A stretch of DNA of 64,000 nucleotides from Mangrovimonas futianensis (GCF_021245805.1 NZ_JAJJNF010000003.1:1-64000), one strand, 5' to 3'; positions 8,160-17,750 are shown, numbered from the stretch's first letter. Program-made: numbers and translations. The notes: generated by a model not told the origin, from the sequence alone.

Positions 8160-8651
8160 CTATTTCTTAAACTCAATCACTTCCAAATTATCAATTTTTT
8201 TTCCATCAATGGTAAACCTTAACATGGTTCTTACTTTATGAAATCCATGTTTGCCTACTGCCCCTGGATTCATATGAATGAGGTTTAGTTTTTTATCGGG
8301 CATGACTTTTAAAATATGTGAATGTCCGCAGATAAAAATTTTGGGAGGATGGGTGTAAATTTCTGGTTTGACTCGAGGATTGTATTTAGGAGGGTAACCG
8401 CCTATATGGGTAATCCACACATCGACTTCTTCACAGAAGAATCTTAAGTTCTCAGGAAACTCCTGTCTAACCTTGTTGTCATCTATATTGCCATGAACTG
8501 CTTTGAGAGGTTTCCATTTTTTGATTTCGTCGGTTACAGATAGAGCTCCAATATCCCCAGCATGCCATACTTCATCTGCCTGTTTGACATATTTTATGAT
8601 GTCATCATCTATATAGCTGTGTGTATCAGAGAGTAGGAGGATTTTCTTCAT
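8160..8651 (-). CDS. YfcE/MJ0936-type metallophosphoesterase
   Basis: 163 residues, the full length of the small calcineurin-like phosphodiesterase family. Metal ligands are all present: DTH (D9, H11), GD (D33), GN (N55), H82 and the GHSH motif (H110, H112). Such proteins hydrolyse phosphodiesters in the cytosol with two Mn or other metal ions; the natural substrate is not known. Divergent from truA, with a likely minus -7 box TAATTTTG at plus bases 8710-8717. Confidence 0.9.
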   Translation of the reverse strand: MKKILLLSDTHSYIDDDIIKYVKQADEVWHAGDIGALSVTDEIKKWKPLKAVHGNIDDNKVRQEFPENLRFFCEEVDVWITHIGGYPPKYNPRVKPEIYTHPPKIFICGHSHILKVMPDKKLNLIHMNPGAVGKHGFHKVRTMLRFTIDGKKIDNLEVIEFKK

Positions 8652-8688
8652 TTAATGTTAATCTAAAAAGGAAACTCTTAAAACTGTG

Positions 8689-8696
8689 TATCTTTG
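8689..8696 (+). promoter_or_regulatory. -7 box for truA that fixes its start
   Basis: TATCTTTG, the Bacteroidetes -7 box. It lies downstream of an earlier in-frame start at 8621, which would therefore not be transcribed, and 30 bp before the TTG at 8726. No clear -33 element. Confidence 0.55.
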
Positions 8697-8725
8697 TATC
8701 TTCAACTTACAAAATTAATCAATCC

Positions 8726-9472
8726 TTGAGATATTTTATTGAACTCTCCTATAATGGTAAGGCATATCACGGTTGGCAAAACCAGCCAGATGCCATTTCA
8801 GTGCAAGAAGTTTTGGAAGATGCCTTATCAAAATTATTAGGAGAATCCATTGAAATTGTTGGTGCCGGAAGAACCGATGCGGGTGTTCACGCCTTACAAA
8901 TGTATGCCCATTTTGATTATGAAGGCTCTATGGATAGCGACGATTTGATTTATAAGTTAAATTCGTTTTTGTCCAAGGATATTGCTATTTACGGAATAAC
9001 ACAAGTGAGTTCTGAGGCTCATGCAAGATTTGATGCCACAAGTAGGTCTTATGTTTATAGGATTGCTATTGAGAAAAATCCCTTTAATTTTGACAGTGCC
9101 TATTTTTTAAAAACAAAATTGAACTTGGAGGCAATGCAGGAAGCGACAAAAATCCTTTTTGAATATGAGGATTTTCAGTGTTTTTCTAAAAGCAATACCG
9201 ATGTGAAAACCTATTTGTGTGATATTATGGAGGCGCATTGGACGGTCGTCGATAAGGAATGGCATTTTTATATCAAGGCAGATCGGTTTTTAAGAAATAT
9301 GGTGAGGGCCATTGTAGGAACACTATTGAACGTTGGTTTAGGGAAAATACCAGTGGCTTCTGTACATGATATTATTAGGTCAAAAGATAGAGGGCAGGCA
9401 GGTTATTCTGTGCCAGCTCACGGTTTATATTTAAAGGAAATTTGTTACCCACAAGATATTTTTAATGAGTAG
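8726..9472 (+). CDS. truA: tRNA pseudouridine(38-40) synthase TruA
   Basis: 248 residues from the TTG at 8726. Isomerises U38-U40 in the anticodon arm of many tRNAs. The catalytic Asp is in GAGRTDAGVHA (D51), and the opening LRYFIELSYNGKAYHGWQ matches the family start. The open frame extends upstream to 8621, but that start overlaps the divergent phosphoesterase and lies before the -7 box, and its residues (MYQRVGGFSSF...) are not family-like. The 3' end overlaps the ABC exporter by 8 bp, which suggests translational coupling. Confidence 0.92.
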   Translation: MRYFIELSYNGKAYHGWQNQPDAISVQEVLEDALSKLLGESIEIVGAGRTDAGVHALQMYAHFDYEGSMDSDDLIYKLNSFLSKDIAIYGITQVSSEAHARFDATSRSYVYRIAIEKNPFNFDSAYFLKTKLNLEAMQEATKILFEYEDFQCFSKSNTDVKTYLCDIMEAHWTVVDKEWHFYIKADRFLRNMVRAIVGTLLNVGLGKIPVASVHDIIRSKDRGQAGYSVPAHGLYLKEICYPQDIFNE

Positions 9473-11225
9473 TACCAAAGTTTACGATATCAATCTTTTA
9501 AAAAGATTATTTACATACATCAAGCCATATAAAAGGGTTTTTTATGGTGTGTTGGTAGCCGTTGTTTTATTAGCTGGATTTACTGCAGCCAGACCTAAAA
9601 TTCTTCAGCTGGCTATTGACAACAACATTGCAACAAGAACTTTAGAAGGCTTCATGCCCTATATATTAATAATGGGAGCTATGTTGATTGGTGAAGTCTT
9701 GTGTCAGTACTTATTCATTTTTTACTCGGGCTTTTTAGGGCAAAATGTGGTTAGGGATATTCGGGTTAAGCTTTTCAATCACATGATCCGCTTCCGAATG
9801 AAATACTTTGATAATTCGTCGGTAGGGGTTTTGATAACAAGAGCCGTAACTGATATGGAACGTATAGCCGATGTCTTTGGAGAGGGTTTTTTTATGATTT
9901 TTAGGGACTTTCTAATAATGATGGTTCTTTCTATCCAAATGATTTTTATGGATTGGGAGCTGAGTTTAATTGTCTTTTTTGTGATGCCAATTATGGTTTA
10001 TTCGACAAGACTTTTTCAGAAGTATATGAAATTGGCATTTGAAGAGGTGAGAACCGAGGTTTCCAATCTTAATTCGTTTGTTCAAGAACGTTTAACGGGG
10101 ATGAAAATCCTTCAGCTTTTTACAAGAGAGGATACTGAGTATATAAAATTCAAAAAAATTAATGAGAGGCACAAAATAGGTTGGCTGAAAACGGTATGGT
10201 ATAATTCTATATTTTTTGCCGTAGTTGAAGTTTTGTCGTCGGTTACAGTAGGTTTGGTAGTGTGGTACGGTGGAAACAATGCAGTTTTGGACCAAAGTAC
10301 ATCTTTGGGAGAATTAACGGCATTTATTATGATGATTCCTATGTTATTCAGACCCTTAAGGCAAATTGCCGATAATTTCAACACACTACAAATGGGAATG
10401 GTAGCCGCTAACAGAGTCTTTAAGGTTTTGGATACCACCTCGCAGATTGATGATTCTGGAACCATGGAAATTGATGCCTTGAAAGGAGATCTCCATTTTG
10501 ATAAGGTTAGATTTAGCTATGTAGCAGATGAAGAAGTTTTAAAAGGTATTTCCTTTGATGTGAAGGCAGGAGAAACTGTGGCCATAGTAGGGGCTACTGG
10601 AGCTGGTAAATCGACTATCATTAATCTGTTGAATCGCTTTTATGATATTACTGACGGAACCATTTTAGTGGATAACACAAATATTAAAGACATTACGCTA
10701 GCTTCTTTAAGGACTCAAATAGCCGTTGTGCTGCAAGATGTGTTTTTATTTGCCGACACCATTTTCAGTAATATTACTTTAAATCATCCGGAAATTACAC
10801 TAGAGGATGTGCAACAAGCAGCTAAGGATATAGGGATTCATGACTTTATCATGAGTTTGCCAAATGGTTATTTTTATAACGTAAAAGAGCGCGGAGTTAT
10901 GTTGTCATCTGGACAGAGGCAGCTCATTTCTTTTTTAAGGGCTTATGTAACCAATCCGAGTATTTTGGTGCTGGATGAAGCGACTTCATCGGTGGATTCC
11001 TATTCAGAAAAATTAATTCAAACGGCTACAGAGAAAATCACCCAAGGAAGAACATCTATCATTATTGCCCATAGATTGGCTACGGTTAAAAAGGCTGACA
11101 AAATTATTGTCATGGATTCTGGTCAAATTGTAGAGCAGGGGACACACAAAGAACTTCTTAAAAAAGAAAACGGATACTACAAGAATCTATATGAAGTTCA
11201 ATTTTTGCAAAAGGAAACTGCTTAA
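9465..11225 (+). CDS. MsbA-like ABC exporter (fused permease and ATPase)
   Basis: 586 residues. N-terminal half: six transmembrane helices (residues ~25-300, ABC type I exporter fold). C-terminal half: nucleotide-binding domain with Walker A GATGAGKS (376-383), signature LSSGQ (480-484) and Walker B ILVLDE (500-505). Half-transporters of this kind act as dimers and export lipids, lipid A precursors or drugs; the substrate cannot be told from sequence. Follows truA with overlapping frames. Confidence 0.92.
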   Translation: MSSTKVYDINLLKRLFTYIKPYKRVFYGVLVAVVLLAGFTAARPKILQLAIDNNIATRTLEGFMPYILIMGAMLIGEVLCQYLFIFYSGFLGQNVVRDIRVKLFNHMIRFRMKYFDNSSVGVLITRAVTDMERIADVFGEGFFMIFRDFLIMMVLSIQMIFMDWELSLIVFFVMPIMVYSTRLFQKYMKLAFEEVRTEVSNLNSFVQERLTGMKILQLFTREDTEYIKFKKINERHKIGWLKTVWYNSIFFAVVEVLSSVTVGLVVWYGGNNAVLDQSTSLGELTAFIMMIPMLFRPLRQIADNFNTLQMGMVAANRVFKVLDTTSQIDDSGTMEIDALKGDLHFDKVRFSYVADEEVLKGISFDVKAGETVAIVGATGAGKSTIINLLNRFYDITDGTILVDNTNIKDITLASLRTQIAVVLQDVFLFADTIFSNITLNHPEITLEDVQQAAKDIGIHDFIMSLPNGYFYNVKERGVMLSSGQRQLISFLRAYVTNPSILVLDEATSSVDSYSEKLIQTATEKITQGRTSIIIAHRLATVKKADKIIVMDSGQIVEQGTHKELLKKENGYYKNLYEVQFLQKETA

Positions 11226-11995
11226 AGAGTGTCAGGAACTCCATGCATTAAAAGGTAAATCCCGGCCACTACAAGTGAAAACAAAACGAATAAAATGAAG
11301 AAGGCTATGCTGAAAATTACGGTCTTGAGAATAATTCCAGCCAAACTTAGGTCGTGAAGCCGCTTTAAGCAATATGCCGAATAGAGAATGAGAAGGGGCA
11401 TAAGAGAGAAACCGACAATAGTGAACGGTAAATCTAGAGCTAGAAGTATTGTGGTATAGAAAAAGGAGAATATAGAATATTGAGATTGGATATACATGAA
11501 GATCACCAAGTGCTCTGTATAATTAAATTTCTTAATATTTATAAAAATCAATTTTGAGAAAAGTGCATAAAGGGGAATGTAAAACATCATAAATAATGTA
11601 TGATATTCACTCGTCCAAGTTTGAATATCATTTTGCATGTCAATAGTAAACTGATTACCATCTTTATTCATCTTAGAAAAATCCATGGCATCTGGGAAGA
11701 ATTTGTTGATTACAAAAAGTTGCAAACCGGCCATGGTAACAGCAACCGCAAAGTAACTAATCGCATCTGCATATTTTTTCCTAGTTCCATTAATGTAACT
11801 TTCAATCACTTCTTCGGGCTTGGTGAACAAGGTGATGAAGGTTTGAAGAAATCTATTGTCTATATTGAAATATTGTTCCCCAATGTAGTTGAAAATGTTT
11901 CCAATGGTCAGCCTGTTTCTGATAATTTGAGCACCGCATTTCCTACAATAGTTGTCGGTTTCTTCAAGATGGGATTCACAATTTTTACAAGTCAT
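11222..11995 (-). CDS. DUF3667 family membrane protein with zinc ribbon
   Basis: 257 residues. An N-terminal zinc ribbon with two CxxC pairs (C3/C6 and C17/C20) is followed by about five hydrophobic segments in the second half. DUF3667 is widespread in Bacteroidetes with no known function. It converges with the ABC exporter, overlapping by 4 bp, and is 6 bp downstream of cdaA on the same strand, so it is probably cotranscribed with folP and cdaA. Confidence 0.85.
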   Translation of the reverse strand: MTCKNCESHLEETDNYCRKCGAQIIRNRLTIGNIFNYIGEQYFNIDNRFLQTFITLFTKPEEVIESYINGTRKKYADAISYFAVAVTMAGLQLFVINKFFPDAMDFSKMNKDGNQFTIDMQNDIQTWTSEYHTLFMMFYIPLYALFSKLIFINIKKFNYTEHLVIFMYIQSQYSIFSFFYTTILLALDLPFTIVGFSLMPLLILYSAYCLKRLHDLSLAGIILKTVIFSIAFFILFVLFSLVVAGIYLLMHGVPDTL

Positions 11996-12001
11996 ACGCT
12001 C

Positions 12002-12787
12002 CTAGGACAGATCTTTTTTAATCATATCAATCAATTCTTGGGTATCATTGAACATGATAAATTCACCGTCCATGAAATAGGAGATTTGTCCAGTTTCTTC
12101 ACTTACCACTATGGCCAAGGCATCGGTTTTTTCAGTAACACCAACTGCCGCTCTATGCCTTAGGCCGAAACGATTTGGTAGACTTTTTTCATTGTTTACT
12201 GGAAGAATAACCCTTGTAGCTTTCACGATATTTCCAGAAATTATTGCGGCGCCATCGTGAAGCGGACTGTTTTTAAAAAAGATGCTTTCTAGAATGGCCT
12301 GTGTCACTTTAATATTCATGTCGTCTCCCGTTTTACAGAGGAAATCTAAGTTGTTGTTTCGTTCTAAAACAATTAAAGCTCCGGTTTTTGTGGTTGCCAT
12401 TTTGTTACAAGCAGAGATTATGGAATCCACATCCATATCTAAAACTTGTTCGGTTTTCAAAAAATTGAACTGCTTGAAAAAGTTCCCGCCTTTTCTGAAA
12501 TTAGTAGACCCAATCATCAGTAAAAATTTCCTGATTTCTGGTTGGAAAACGACGATTAACGCAATAATACCCACACTCATGAATCCGCCCAATATTTTAC
12601 TGAGCATTTTCATTTGAAGCGCATCTGTAATCAAGAAGATAAAATATATGATTACAATACCTATGAAAATATTGATAGCTACGGTGCCTTTAAGAAGCTT
12701 GTATATGTAATAGAGTAGGAAAGCAACCAGTATGACATCAATGATGTCGACAACCGTGAATTTTAATAGCTCATTAAAGATTTCCAA
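12002..12787 (-). CDS. cdaA: Diadenylate cyclase CdaA
   Basis: 261 residues. Three N-terminal transmembrane helices (~10-85), then a DisA_N catalytic domain with the DGA (178-180) and RHR (210-212) motifs that bind ATP and metal. Makes the second messenger c-di-AMP from two ATP at the cytoplasmic membrane. Length and topology match CdaA/DacA rather than DisA. It sits 35 bp after folP. In Firmicutes cdaA pairs with cdaR and glmM; here the partner is folP. Confidence 0.94.
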   Translation of the reverse strand: MEIFNELLKFTVVDIIDVILVAFLLYYIYKLLKGTVAINIFIGIVIIYFIFLITDALQMKMLSKILGGFMSVGIIALIVVFQPEIRKFLLMIGSTNFRKGGNFFKQFNFLKTEQVLDMDVDSIISACNKMATTKTGALIVLERNNNLDFLCKTGDDMNIKVTQAILESIFFKNSPLHDGAAIISGNIVKATRVILPVNNEKSLPNRFGLRHRAAVGVTEKTDALAIVVSEETGQISYFMDGEFIMFNDTQELIDMIKKDLS

Positions 12788-12822
12788 GTGAAAGGCGTTT
12801 AGGTAAAAATAAAAATTTCCAA

Positions 12823-13650
12823 TTAGTTTGAAATCATTTCATTAAATAATTTCACAGTCTCTATAGCTTCTTTTACATCATGAACTCTCAATATTTTTGC
12901 GCCTTTTAAAAGGCTGATGGTATTAATGCTGGTGGTTCCATTTAAAGCTTGATCTGCTGTGGTCTCTAAAGTTTTGTATATCATGGATTTTCTTGAGACT
13001 CCCACTAATAAAGGCTTATCGATGATGTTCAATAAGTCTAATTTGTTCAGCAATTCAAAATTTTGTTTGGTGCTCTTTGCAAATCCAAACCCTGGATCTA
13101 TAATCATATCAACAATACCTTTGGATTTTGCCAATTGGATTCTTTCAGAAAAGTAATAGATCATTTCTTTCAATAAATCGTCATAGGAAGTCATTTGCTG
13201 CATCGTTTGGGGTGTTCCCCTCATGTGCATCATGATGTATGGCACTTTTAATTTTCCAACCACCTCTATCATTTGGTCGTCCAGATGACCAGCTGAAATA
13301 TCATTTACTACGGCTGCCCCTGCTTCAATGCAGTTCTTGGCTACTTCACTTCTAAAGGTGTCAATTGAGATGAGAATTTGTGGGAATTCTTTTGTCAATA
13401 ACTCAACAATGGGAATGCTTTTTTGAAGTTCTTCACTTTCCGAAACAAAATTCGCGTTGGGACGAGAGCTGTAAGCTCCCAGATCAATAAAAGTGGCACC
13501 TTGTTCAAGCATTGCTTCAACTTGGCTTAAAATGTCACTTTCAGATTTATATTTCCCGCCATCAAAAAAGGAATCAGGAGTGACGTTTAAAATTCCCATC
13601 ACTTTAGGGGTGGAAAGATCAATTAAGTTGCCTTTACAGTTTATGGTCAT
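12823..13650 (-). CDS. folP: Dihydropteroate synthase
   Basis: 275 residues. Condenses p-aminobenzoate with dihydropterin pyrophosphate in folate synthesis; target of sulfonamides. Shows MGILNVTPDSFFDGG (pterin and loop 1 region), the D-containing IDLGAYSSRP loop and the VGVSRKSMI phosphate-binding motif near the C-terminus. First gene of folP-cdaA-DUF3667. Confidence 0.95.
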   Translation of the reverse strand: MTINCKGNLIDLSTPKVMGILNVTPDSFFDGGKYKSESDILSQVEAMLEQGATFIDLGAYSSRPNANFVSESEELQKSIPIVELLTKEFPQILISIDTFRSEVAKNCIEAGAAVVNDISAGHLDDQMIEVVGKLKVPYIMMHMRGTPQTMQQMTSYDDLLKEMIYYFSERIQLAKSKGIVDMIIDPGFGFAKSTKQNFELLNKLDLLNIIDKPLLVGVSRKSMIYKTLETTADQALNGTTSINTISLLKGAKILRVHDVKEAIETVKLFNEMISN

Positions 13651-13694
13651 AATAATTAGGGTCTAAATAACATTGCAATGGTTGAATGATGCAA

Positions 13695-13724
13695 CAAAAA
13701 TATGGAATCGCAAAGAGGTATCAA
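13695..13724 (-). promoter_or_regulatory. Promoter of folP-cdaA-DUF3667
   Basis: On the minus strand: TTG (13722-13724), 19-bp spacer, TATTTTTG (13695-13702), a full match to the Bacteroidetes consensus, 45 bp before the folP start. Confidence 0.7.
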
Positions 13725-13792
13725 CTTTAGGCTTGGATTACTTGAAACTTTAAACAATTTAAGCGAAATTTACACAAAATTCATTTCAATTT

Positions 13793-14326
13793 ATGCAGGA
13801 TACCTCAAAACAATACGACGATGTTATTAAAACATGTCGGGACCTTTTTGTGAATAAAATGAAAGACTACGGAAGCGCCTGGAGGATTTTAAGATTACCT
13901 TCCCTTACTGATCAAATTTTTATTAAAGCCCAAAGAATTCGCGGCTTGCAAGAAAATGATGTAAGGAAAGTAAACGAGGGCGAAGTCAGTGAGTTTATTG
14001 GAATCATTAATTACAGCGTGATGGCTTTGATTCAATTGGACAAAGGTGTGGTTGAGCAACCCGATTTATCCGTGGAAGAAGCTACCAAACTATATGATGA
14101 AAAAGTAGAAGTGACCAAGAACTTAATGATGGACAAAAATCATGATTATGGTGAGGCCTGGAGGGATATGCGTGTAAGTTCTTTAACCGATTTGATTCTG
14201 CAGAAATTATTGAGGGTCAAGCAAATTGAAGATAATCAAGGAAAGACCTTAGTGAGTGAAGGAATTGATGCCAATTATCAAGACATGATCAACTACGCCG
14301 TTTTTGCCTTAATCCATTTAAATTAA
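13793..14326 (+). CDS. DUF1599 protein with two repeats (nucleotide modification associated domain 1)
   Basis: 177 residues made of two copies of one ~85-residue unit; compare KMKDYGSAWRILRLPSLTDQI (first half) with KNHDYGEAWRDMRVSSLTDLI (second half). The Pfam name is nucleotide modification associated domain 1, but a function in free-living Bacteroidetes is not established. It is conserved at the head of this gene run in flavobacteria. The downstream gene starts 3 bp after its stop. Confidence 0.88.
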   Translation: MQDTSKQYDDVIKTCRDLFVNKMKDYGSAWRILRLPSLTDQIFIKAQRIRGLQENDVRKVNEGEVSEFIGIINYSVMALIQLDKGVVEQPDLSVEEATKLYDEKVEVTKNLMMDKNHDYGEAWRDMRVSSLTDLILQKLLRVKQIEDNQGKTLVSEGIDANYQDMINYAVFALIHLN

Positions 14327-14329
14327 ATT

Positions 14330-15424
14330 ATGAAGATGTTAGTTACTGTTTTCCGAATCTTAGTTGGTGTATTATTCATTATTTCAGGGTTAATTAAACT
14401 GAATGACCCCTTAGGTTTCTCCTACAAGTTACAAGAGTATTTTAGTGAACAAGTTTTAAACCTTCCGGCGTTAGAGCCTTATGCTTTGTTAATTTCGGTA
14501 TTCGTGGTTGTTTTTGAAGTTGTTTTGGGTGTTTTTCTTCTTATAGGATATAAACCCAAATTCACCGTTTGGAGCTTACTGGGGATGATAGTGTTTTTTA
14601 CGTTTCTTACTTTTTATTCGGCCTATTTCAATAAGGTAAAGGATTGTGGATGTTTTGGGGATGCTTTAAAATTGACTCCATGGGAAAGTTTTTGGAAGGA
14701 TGTGGCTTTATTGGTCATGATACTATTTTTGTTTATTGGGGTAAAATATATCAAACCCATATTTAGCACCTTTGTGGTTACTGTTGTTGCGCTGGTTGGA
14801 TTTTTAGGTAGTTTATGGTTTGGTTATCATGTTTTAATGCATTTGCCTTCAAAAGATTTTAGACCATATAAAGTGGGTGCTAATATCAACGAAAATATGA
14901 TAGTCCCTGAAGGGGCGCCAAAAGCGGTCAATGATTACCATTGGAAATTCAAAGTAAATGGAGAGGAAAAAATCATAACAACCAGAGGGGAGTATCCAAC
15001 GGTTAACGGTGAGTTTATTGGTGTGGATACCGAGGAAGTCACTCCGGGATACGAACCACCTATTCATGATTTTTCAATTGAAAGGGATGGAGAAGACTAT
15101 ACAGAGGATATGTTGAATGAGGACAAGCTGGTTATGATTGTGACTTACAACTTGAACAATGCAGAGGCTGATGGTTTGAGTAAATTGAGTTCTTTGGAAA
15201 AAGAAGCAAAAGCTAAAGGTTATAAAGTGATAGGGATGACAGCTAGTGGTCCAGAAATCCAGGATAGGGTAAAAAAAGACTACAGTTTAGATTTTGATTT
15301 CTATTTCTGCGATGAAACTGCCTTAAAAACTATTGTAAGGGCTAGTCCGGGAATTTTGGTTCTAAATAATGGAACCATTACCCAAAAAGTTCATTGGAAT
15401 GATGTAGAAGATTTGAAGTTGTAA
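14330..15424 (+). CDS. BT_3928-type DoxX-like membrane protein with thioredoxin-like tail
   Basis: 364 residues. Residues 1-150 hold four to five transmembrane helices of the DoxX/MauE type, with the conserved KDCGCFGD motif after the third helix. The C-terminal ~110 residues (from VMIVTYNLNN) resemble a thioredoxin fold but have no CxxC. MauE-like proteins are linked to periplasmic disulfide chemistry, and the TlpA-type gene two positions downstream agrees with a redox role, but this is inference. Confidence 0.8.
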   Translation: MKMLVTVFRILVGVLFIISGLIKLNDPLGFSYKLQEYFSEQVLNLPALEPYALLISVFVVVFEVVLGVFLLIGYKPKFTVWSLLGMIVFFTFLTFYSAYFNKVKDCGCFGDALKLTPWESFWKDVALLVMILFLFIGVKYIKPIFSTFVVTVVALVGFLGSLWFGYHVLMHLPSKDFRPYKVGANINENMIVPEGAPKAVNDYHWKFKVNGEEKIITTRGEYPTVNGEFIGVDTEEVTPGYEPPIHDFSIERDGEDYTEDMLNEDKLVMIVTYNLNNAEADGLSKLSSLEKEAKAKGYKVIGMTASGPEIQDRVKKDYSLDFDFYFCDETALKTIVRASPGILVLNNGTITQKVHWNDVEDLKL

Positions 15425-16501
15425 TTGATCAAGTATTTTTTAAATAAAGCTTTTTATGCCTTCCTCACTATGTTTGGTGTAGTGACGGTCATCTTTTTTC
15501 TTTTTAATGTGCTACCAGGGGATCCAGCGCAAATGATGTTGGGTCAAAATGAAGATAGTGAGCAGTTGGCCATGGTTAAGGCCAAATATGGTTTTGATAA
15601 GCCCTTATTGACTCAGTACTTTTATTACTTGAATGATTTAAGTCCCATTTCTTTTCATTCAAAAAATGAAGGCGATTATACCCATTTACAAAAAGGGAAA
15701 TATACGGCTTCTCAACTTTTTTCAATAGGGAATTCCACCATTGTTGTTAAGTTTCCCTACCTAAGGGAGTCGTTTACAAAACAAGGAAAAAAAGTTAGTT
15801 CCGTATTGGCGGAAACACTTCCCAATACTTTTGTTTTAGCAGTTTCAGCGATTACAATGGCTATGTTTCTGGGAGTTGTTTTGGGAATTGTTTCGGCTCT
15901 ATTTAAGGATAAATGGCTGGATAAGGTCATTCAAATAGGTTCCACTTTTGGGATGAGTATACCTTCTTTTTTTAGTGCTATTCTTTTTGCTTGGTTTTTT
16001 GGATTTGTGTTGCATAAATATACCCATTTGGAAATGACAGGTAGCTTATATGAGTTGGATGATTTTGGGGAATCCATGCACATTCGTTGGAAAAACTTAT
16101 TGCTTCCAGCCGTAGTTTTGGGTATTCGGCCTTTGGCGGTGGTAATTCAATTAATGCGAAATTCGTTGTTGGAAGTATTCAATCAAGATTATATCAGAAC
16201 GGCTAGGGCTAAGGGATTAAGTGAATTTCAAATAGTGAAGAGACATGCAATCAAAAATGCTTTGAATCCTGTGGTGACAGCTATTTCAGGATGGTTTGCT
16301 TCCATGCTGGCAGGAGCTGTTTTTGTTGAGTATATTTTTGGTTGGAATGGTCTTGGAAAAGAAATCGTCAACGCTTTGAACACGCTAGATTTACCGGTGA
16401 TAATGGGTTCCGTGTTAATTATTGCGCTTTTGTTTATTATTATCAATATTTTTGTAGATATCATCTATGTTTACCTAGATCCTAAAGTCAAATTAGAATA
16501 A
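15425..16501 (+). CDS. Dpp/Opp-type ABC transporter permease (orphan)
   Basis: 358 residues, starting at TTG directly after the previous stop. Six transmembrane segments and the EAA loop of binding-protein-dependent permeases (DYIRTARAKGLSEFQIVKRHAIKNAL) identify a DppB/OppB-family subunit. A ~75-residue extracytoplasmic insertion lies between helices 1 and 2. No partner permease, ATPase or solute-binding protein is encoded nearby, so it must work with subunits encoded elsewhere or have a changed role. Confidence 0.85.
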   Translation: MIKYFLNKAFYAFLTMFGVVTVIFFLFNVLPGDPAQMMLGQNEDSEQLAMVKAKYGFDKPLLTQYFYYLNDLSPISFHSKNEGDYTHLQKGKYTASQLFSIGNSTIVVKFPYLRESFTKQGKKVSSVLAETLPNTFVLAVSAITMAMFLGVVLGIVSALFKDKWLDKVIQIGSTFGMSIPSFFSAILFAWFFGFVLHKYTHLEMTGSLYELDDFGESMHIRWKNLLLPAVVLGIRPLAVVIQLMRNSLLEVFNQDYIRTARAKGLSEFQIVKRHAIKNALNPVVTAISGWFASMLAGAVFVEYIFGWNGLGKEIVNALNTLDLPVIMGSVLIIALLFIIINIFVDIIYVYLDPKVKLE

Positions 16502-16502
16502 C

Positions 16503-16997
16503 ATGATTAAAAAAATAGCCCTTTTATTTGTAGCTGCCCTAATGTATATAACAACTCAGGCGCAGGAAAATCCAACAGTTTTTTCTGAAAAAGCCTTAAA
16601 TGATACTTTTATCACTTTGGATGGTGATTCTGTTAGCTTTCAATCCATTCTTGAGAAACATCAGGGAAAAATGCTCTTCATTGAAGTTTGGGCTTCTTGG
16701 TGCAGTGATTGTATTAAAGGCATGCCTAAGGTGAAAGAACTGCAAAAGGAATATGAGGCAATAGACTTTGTATTCTTGTCCTTGGATAAGTCCATCGAGA
16801 GTTGGAAAAAGGGTATCGACAAATATGAAGTTAAAGGGGAGCACTATTTTATGCAATCTGGTTGGAAAGGAGATTTTGGTACCTTCTTAAAACTGGATTG
16901 GATTCCAAGATATATGGTTGTTGATGAAAAAGGCAACATCAAAATTTACAAAGCCATTAAGGCTGATGATACCAATTTAAAATCTGTATTAAAATGA
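16503..16997 (+). CDS. TlpA-like periplasmic thioredoxin-fold protein
   Basis: 164 residues. Signal peptide (MIKKIALLFVAALMYITTQAQ), then a thioredoxin fold with active-site WASWCSDC (C67, C70). Such proteins reduce or exchange disulfides in the periplasm. The last codons overlap tpiA by 4 bp. Part of the DUF1599-to-tpiA run. Confidence 0.88.
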   Translation: MIKKIALLFVAALMYITTQAQENPTVFSEKALNDTFITLDGDSVSFQSILEKHQGKMLFIEVWASWCSDCIKGMPKVKELQKEYEAIDFVFLSLDKSIESWKKGIDKYEVKGEHYFMQSGWKGDFGTFLKLDWIPRYMVVDEKGNIKIYKAIKADDTNLKSVLK

Positions 16998-17743
16998 GAA
17001 AAAAAATTGTTGCAGGTAACTGGAAGATGAACAATGATTTGGCACATACCGAGTCTTTGATTTCGGACCTTAAAAAACAAAAAAACACCTCCGTTGCTGA
17101 GGTAATGATTGCACCAACTTTTACGAATCTTTGGATGGCTTTTGAATCATTGCGTCAAAGTGATATTGAGGTAATCGCGCAAAACATGCACTTTGCAGAA
17201 AGTGGAGCATACACGGGAGAAATAAGCGCGAAAATGCTAAAGAGTATTGGGGTAACCACCGTTATTTTAGGTCATAGTGAAAGAAGGGCATATTTTAATG
17301 AGACGAATGAATTGTTGGCCAAGAAAGTAGATGCTGCTTTGGATAACGATATGAGTGTGATTTATTGTTTTGGTGAAGAATTAAGTGATAGAAAATCTGG
17401 GAAAGAAGAAGATGTAGTAAAAAGCCAGATTTCAGAAGCCTTATTCCATTTGCCAAAAGAAGCTTTTAAAAGTATTGTTTTAGCTTATGAGCCTGTTTGG
17501 GCTATTGGTACAGGAGAAACTGCTTCTCCAGAACAAGCACAAGATATGCATGCTTTTATCAGAAAAACCTTGGCTGAAAAGTATGGAGAAGATGTTGCAG
17601 ATTCGGTTTCCATTTTATATGGAGGAAGTGTTAAACCAGATAATGCGAAAGAGATTTTTTCAAAACCAGATGTTGATGGAGGGCTCATAGGAGGAGCTTC
17701 CTTAAAAGCAGACGATTTCTTTGCGATTGTAAATGCATTTTAA
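16994..17743 (+). CDS. tpiA: Triosephosphate isomerase
   Basis: 249 residues. Interconverts dihydroxyacetone phosphate and glyceraldehyde 3-phosphate in glycolysis. Catalytic residues are in NWKMN (Lys), LGHSERR (His) and the YEPVWAIGTG motif (Glu and flexible loop 6). Overlaps the TlpA-like gene by 4 bp and is followed by a strong terminator. Confidence 0.97.
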   Translation: MRKKIVAGNWKMNNDLAHTESLISDLKKQKNTSVAEVMIAPTFTNLWMAFESLRQSDIEVIAQNMHFAESGAYTGEISAKMLKSIGVTTVILGHSERRAYFNETNELLAKKVDAALDNDMSVIYCFGEELSDRKSGKEEDVVKSQISEALFHLPKEAFKSIVLAYEPVWAIGTGETASPEQAQDMHAFIRKTLAEKYGEDVADSVSILYGGSVKPDNAKEIFSKPDVDGGLIGGASLKADDFFAIVNAF

Positions 17744-17750
17744 ATAGATC

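Noticed and set aside
8132..8162. Weak hairpin TAGCCCA/TGGGCTA at the end of the phosphoesterase gene
   Set aside because: The arm contains the stop codon and no T-run follows in the minus direction, so a terminator call is not well supported.
382..8682. 16-bp exact repeat AAAGGAAACTCTTAAA at 382-397 and 8667-8682
   Set aside because: One 16-bp match is expected by chance in an AT-rich 64-kb sequence; the flanks and contexts differ.
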